64,000 bases of DNA, taken from contig RDXX01000022.1 in the NCBI GenBank assembly GCA_004292955.1, forward strand, positions 1 through 64,000, in the 5' to 3' direction. Under the pieces are notes generated by a model. The model was not told the origin of the DNA. It saw nothing but the letters and a program-made list of their open reading frames with translations, and did not search any database. The translations under genes were made by a program, and so were the position numbers. This DNA comes from Oscillatoriales cyanobacterium (GTDB lineage Bacteria > Cyanobacteriota > Cyanobacteriia > Cyanobacteriales > Microcoleaceae). Below are positions 60,967 to 64,000 of the stretch, piece by piece. Every line of letters starts with the position of its first letter. The first letter of the stretch is position 1.

Positions 60967-61650
60967 AAGAATAGCGATAAGTTGGGGATCATCTCATTTT
61001 GGCAAAAAGCTTTTTTTGTTGTAGTGCGAGCTTAAGAGCTCGCTTGGTTTTAACAGCAAGCGAGCGGGGACAGCACTACAAACTCCAAACTGAGATGCTC
61101 CCATAAGTTGATAAGTTGTGAGTTGCGAGTAGAGTAGAGGCTTGAATCGCCAATCAAATTTATAACTCGCAACTTATCACTCGCTACTTATAGCGGTTCT
61201 CCTAAATATGAGTTATGCCAAATTCTGATACGATCGCCCTGAGAGCACACACGGAGAGCGTCTTTACCGGACAGAAGCCTCAGGCAGCCTATAGGAAAGG
61301 AACTATCGCTTACCTTTTTCCCCATTACCAATTACCTTTTTCTCAATTACCCTTTACCATAAGCGTGCCAGATCTATCTGAGAAAGGCTATATATAGCAA
61401 CCGCCCGACGGTGAGGACGTTCCTAATGTCTTAAACCCTGGCTTTTATTGCTTCTTGCTTCTGCCTTCTTGCTTGTGCCATAATTTTTTAACCATAACTC
61501 CCCCAAACTGTAAAGCAGGTCGAGGTGTGGAACCCTGCAAAGACCCCATAACTGCCGAAAATTGGCCCTTTGCCAGAACTTTATTTACCCTCAGGCAGGC
61601 ATCAATTAGAATAATAGATAATGCCCCTCAGGGTGACGAGTATATTGCCC
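60967..61650. other. Spacer before the HAMP kinase
   Basis: It begins with a miniature element (60985-61102). A GTTGATAAGTTGTGAGTTGC / inverse CGCAACTTATCACTCGC pair lies at about 61107-61190. A fragment of the 85-bp repeat family (GCAACCGCCCGACGGTGAGG, about 61398) follows. No credible gene is seen; the promoter of the kinase should be after 61500. Confidence 0.6.
60985..61102. repeat. GCATCTCA-ended miniature element, copy 4
   Basis: Left arm GGGATCATCTCATTTTGGCA, core TAGTGCGAGCTTAAGAGCTC ... GCGGGGACAGCACTACA and right arm CAAACTGAGATGCTCCC. Confidence 0.85.
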
Positions 61651-63372
61651 ATGTCTTCAACCTTAGCCTCGAACAATCAATCCCAGAACAATTCTCAAAT
61701 AGGTTTTAAAAGTCTGTTGGGCCGCTTGGGTATCAGGCAAAAAATCGGGTGCGGATACGCCTTGGTCATTGGTATTGCCATTTTGGGCGCCGCCGGGGGA
61801 CGGGGAGTAGAGTCATATCACAAACAGCAAGTGAGAGAAAAACTCGCGATCGACCGAGATAAAGCCGAAATCCTCACCAATCTGAATAATAGCGCCCAGG
61901 AAGTCAGAATTCACCAGCAATCACTGCTGAATCTGACGGGACAACCGCAAATTTTCGATCGCGAACGATCGGACTTTTTGACTCGCGTTGCTCAGATGAG
62001 CGGACAGCTAGAACAACTGCAAAGCCAATCGCCGTCGGCTTCTGCCGATGTTACAAAAGATTACCAAGAGATTCAAGAGTTCGCCAAAGCCCACAGCAAA
62101 ACCGTAGAAGCTTACTTCCAACAAGTCCAGAAACTGCTGGGGAATGCCAAGTTATCTGGTTTGAATCCGCAGCAGCGGCAGGTATTCCAGCGGAATTTGA
62201 ATAATTTTGCCACGGGGAACAACGCTTTTAAACTCGAACAGTTTTCGCAAGATTCAGCCAAACTGGCTGGCACTTTTCGAGACAAAGCAGACGAGGCATT
62301 TAGAACCTACGAGAAAGCTGAACAACTCGGAACTCTGATTCTGCTTGGTTCTCTGTTGGCATCAGCGATTATCGCCACCTTACTGGCAATATACACCAGC
62401 AGGGCGATCGCCCGACCACTACAAGCCGCCACCTTCATCGCTCAGCGAGTGTCAGAAGAATCGAACTTTGACCTGCAAGTACCCGTTACCACCTCCGACG
62501 AAGTAGGAATGCTGGCAATTTCGATCAACGAACTGATCCAAAGAGTCGCGGAATACACGGAAGACTTGCAAGAAGCAAAAATAGCAGCCGAAGCTGCCAA
62601 CCGCTCGAAAAGTGCATTTCTCGCCAACATGAGCCACGAACTCCGCACCCCCCTAAACGCCATCATCAACTACAGCGAAATGCTGCAAGAAGATGCTCAA
62701 GATTCCGGCTCCGAAGACTTTCTCCCCGACTTAGAAAAAATTCAAACCGCAGGCAAACATTTGCTCGACATGATCAGCGATATCCTCGATATTTCTAAAA
62801 TAGAAGCAGGTCATGTGACGCTTTATTTGGAACACTTCGATGTGGCGACGATGATTGAAGAAGTGATGACTACGGCTCAACCGCTAGTAGAGAAAAAAGG
62901 CAATGCTTTAAGGCTGCAAGCAAAAGGCGAACTCGGCATGATGTACGCCGACCAACCGAAAGTCCGGCAAATTCTCCTCAATTTGCTCAGCAATGCTGCC
63001 AAATTTACCGAAAAAGGCGTCATTACTATCGAGATAGAAAAAGTTAAAAATGAAAATCCAAAACCTAAGAAAAGGAATAAAAATAAAAATAATGCTGTTA
63101 ATTCGGGTTCAAACTACAGTTCTCAATTTTTAATTTTTCGAGTCAGCGATACTGGGATTGGGATGACAGACGAACAATTAGAGCAGATATTTAAACCTTT
63201 TACTCAAGCTGATCCTTCGACTACTAAGAAGTACGGCGGGACGGGTTTGGGATTGACAATTAGCCAGCGTTTGTGTCAAATTTTGGGTGGCGAAATTAGC
63301 GTTGAAAGTGAGAACGGGAAAGGTTCAGTTTTTATTGTCAGTCTCCCGGAACGGGTGGTGATGCAGGCATGA
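61651..63372 (+). CDS. Membrane sensor histidine kinase with HAMP domain
   Basis: From ATG 61651 the protein has 573 residues. A transmembrane helix at about 33-50, a helical outside sensor (55-225), a second transmembrane helix (about 228-250) and a HAMP domain (252-305) lead into a coiled coil. A HisKA domain with the phosphorylated His in [20 protein letters not shown] follows, then an HATPase_c with [23 protein letters not shown] and [13 protein letters not shown]. The upstream ATG 61621 would add ten residues. No response regulator follows inside the window, so it is an orphan here. A Lys/Asn-rich insert ([20 protein letters not shown]) interrupts the ATPase domain between two strands. 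Confidence 0.93.
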   Translation: MSSTLASNNQSQNNSQIGFKSLLGRLGIRQKIGCGYALVIGIAILGAAGGRGVESYHKQQVREKLAIDRDKAEILTNLNNSAQEVRIHQQSLLNLTGQPQIFDRERSDFLTRVAQMSGQLEQLQSQSPSASADVTKDYQEIQEFAKAHSKTVEAYFQQVQKLLGNAKLSGLNPQQRQVFQRNLNNFATGNNAFKLEQFSQDSAKLAGTFRDKADEAFRTYEKAEQLGTLILLGSLLASAIIATLLAIYTSRAIARPLQAATFIAQRVSEESNFDLQVPVTTSDEVGMLAISINELIQRVAEYTEDLQEAKIAAEAANRSKSAFLANMSHELRTPLNAIINYSEMLQEDAQDSGSEDFLPDLEKIQTAGKHLLDMISDILDISKIEAGHVTLYLEHFDVATMIEEVMTTAQPLVEKKGNALRLQAKGELGMMYADQPKVRQILLNLLSNAAKFTEKGVITIEIEKVKNENPKPKKRNKNKNNAVNSGSNYSSQFLIFRVSDTGIGMTDEQLEQIFKPFTQADPSTTKKYGGTGLGLTISQRLCQILGGEISVESENGKGSVFIVSLPERVVMQA

Positions 63373-63416
63373 AAACAGTTGACAGTTGGCAGTTGGCAGT
63401 TGGCAGTTGGCCGTAG

Positions 63417-63540
63417 GGGAGCATCTCACGCAAGGCGAATATATCCGTAGGGGCGAAGCATGACCGCAGAAAATATGGGATTATAACTAATAACTTATAT
63501 GCGGTCATGCTTCTTCAGGCTTCAAAAACCAGATGCACCC
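63417..63540. repeat. GCATCTCA-ended miniature element, copy 5
   Basis: Left arm GGGAGCATCTCACG, right arm CAGATGCACCC, with the GCGAAGCATGACCGCA ... TGCGGTCATGCTTC core also found at 45741-45863. Confidence 0.8.
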
Positions 63541-63730
63541 GGCCGTAGGGTGCGTCGCCATCAACAATCCCTACAAAGATCAACAATCTCCGAGCGACGC
63601 ACCTGACAAAATTAATCAGCAGTCATTAGTTGTTGTTATACACTGGAAAAATGGGCAAGTACAGAAACCGCCATATCGGGCGCGGACATCAATAGCTTGA
63701 TGAATCGATCCCCGAACCCTATAGCATAAA

Positions 63731-63852
63731 TGGAATAAGAATTAAATAACTTACAATTTTAATTATTGTGGGATGGGCGGGACGCCCGTTCTTTATAGAC
63801 GGGCGTCCCGCCCATCCCACAAGCTTGTGTAAATTATTTAATTCGCGATCCT
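63731..63852. repeat. AATTAAATAA-ended miniature element, copy 3
   Basis: Arms AATAAGAATTAAATAACTTA and TAAATTATTTAATTCGCGAT around GTGGGATGGGCGGGACGCCC / inverse. The outermost bases GGAATAAGAATT and AATTCGCGATCC are not fully symmetrical. Confidence 0.85.
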
Positions 63853-63900
63853 AAGTGTAATGAATCAGGCGCGAAGCTGATTTTGACACGGATACACGGA

Positions 63901-64000
63901 TTAATTATTGAGTAATCCTAACATTTTCTTCACTTCGGCTAAAGGCATATAAGGCTGATTTGCATTTTCTTCTTTTGCCACCCTCAAATCAATCAAATCT
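63901..64000 (-). CDS. C-terminal fragment of a small protein, runs off the window
   Basis: On the minus strand the frame entering at the window edge reads DLIDLRVAKEENANQPYMPL then AEVKKMLGLLNN and stops at TAA 63903-63901. The sequence looks like the end of a small antitoxin-type protein of the kind numerous in cyanobacteria. The start lies beyond the window. Confidence 0.6.
   Translation of the reverse strand, partial: DLIDLRVAKEENANQPYMPLAEVKKMLGLLNN

Larger units (their letters stand above)
63373..63900. other. Repeat-only spacer
   Basis: In order: GACAGTTGGCAGTTGGCAGT units (63377-63410), a miniature element (63417-63540), a GTAGGGTGCGTCGCC ... GAGCGACGCACC hairpin (63543-63604), a worn copy of the 85-bp repeat (63663-63733) and an AATTAAATAA-type element (63731-63852). 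No gene is seen. Confidence 0.8.

Overview
The window looks like chromosomal DNA of a filamentous cyanobacterium of the Oscillatoria/Microcoleus type. The grounds are the very frequent GCGATCGC (HIP1) octamer, a plant-type ferredoxin, a biliverdin reductase of the cyanobacterial BvdR type, a Ycf35/DUF1257 protein, XisH/XisI proteins, and intergenic space packed with palindromic and tandem repeats. The exact genus is an inference; no marker gene such as 16S rRNA is present.

Layout. 0-12 kb: mostly housekeeping genes on the minus strand (class II fructose-bisphosphate aldolase, tRNA-Lys, aldose epimerase, CapA-type protein, solitary tnpB, panB, bvdR), then ferredoxin petF on plus with a strong terminator, then a SpoIID/LytB protein. 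12-24 kb: accessory stretch with a STAND/NB-ARC ATPase, an RTX-repeat protein, hicB with a frameshifted hicA, an M20 amidohydrolase, an XRE regulator facing a perfect 28-bp palindrome, two small gene pairs that look like toxin/partner modules, and aspS. 24-34 kb: trypsin-WD40 fusion, DUF2442, a divergent pirin/HxlR pair, DUF4112, threonine aldolase, then a DUF2997 / membrane-anchored HTH-GrpE / Hsp70 operon and a methyltransferase-HIT fusion. 35-47 kb: the densest conflict region, with DUF262 + HEPN, Rpn nuclease, broken xisH + xisI, AbrB-PIN, a divergent HTH/amyloid-like-motif locus, a hicB remnant, a MazEF-like pair with a stop in the toxin, and an antitoxin/ART-like/S1 operon. ilvA sits inside this region. 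47-64 kb: a frameshifted WD40 gene, a PAS histidine kinase overlapping an RR-GGDEF-EAL gene, a membrane J-domain protein, polA, a thermonuclease lipoprotein, a small secreted protein and a HAMP histidine kinase.

Three themes connect the parts. First, dispersed palindromic repeats have entered the reading frames of three genes (polA, the Hsp70 homologue and the NB-ARC ATPase) without breaking them. Second, at least four toxin-antitoxin-like loci carry exactly one inactivating lesion each (hicA +1 frameshift, hicB amber, mazF amber, xisH opal), while their partners, where present, are intact. Third, two genes sharing an N-terminal HTH of the kind found in NTP-dependent conflict systems both have repeated motifs in their promoter regions. 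One of them stands divergent from two genes whose products share a Gly/Asn/Gln motif reminiscent of amyloid signalling motifs. This 41.9-43.8 kb locus is my best candidate for an undescribed system.

Several small genes and broken genes are listed that depend on reading the sequence directly. No CRISPR array, rRNA or prophage was seen.
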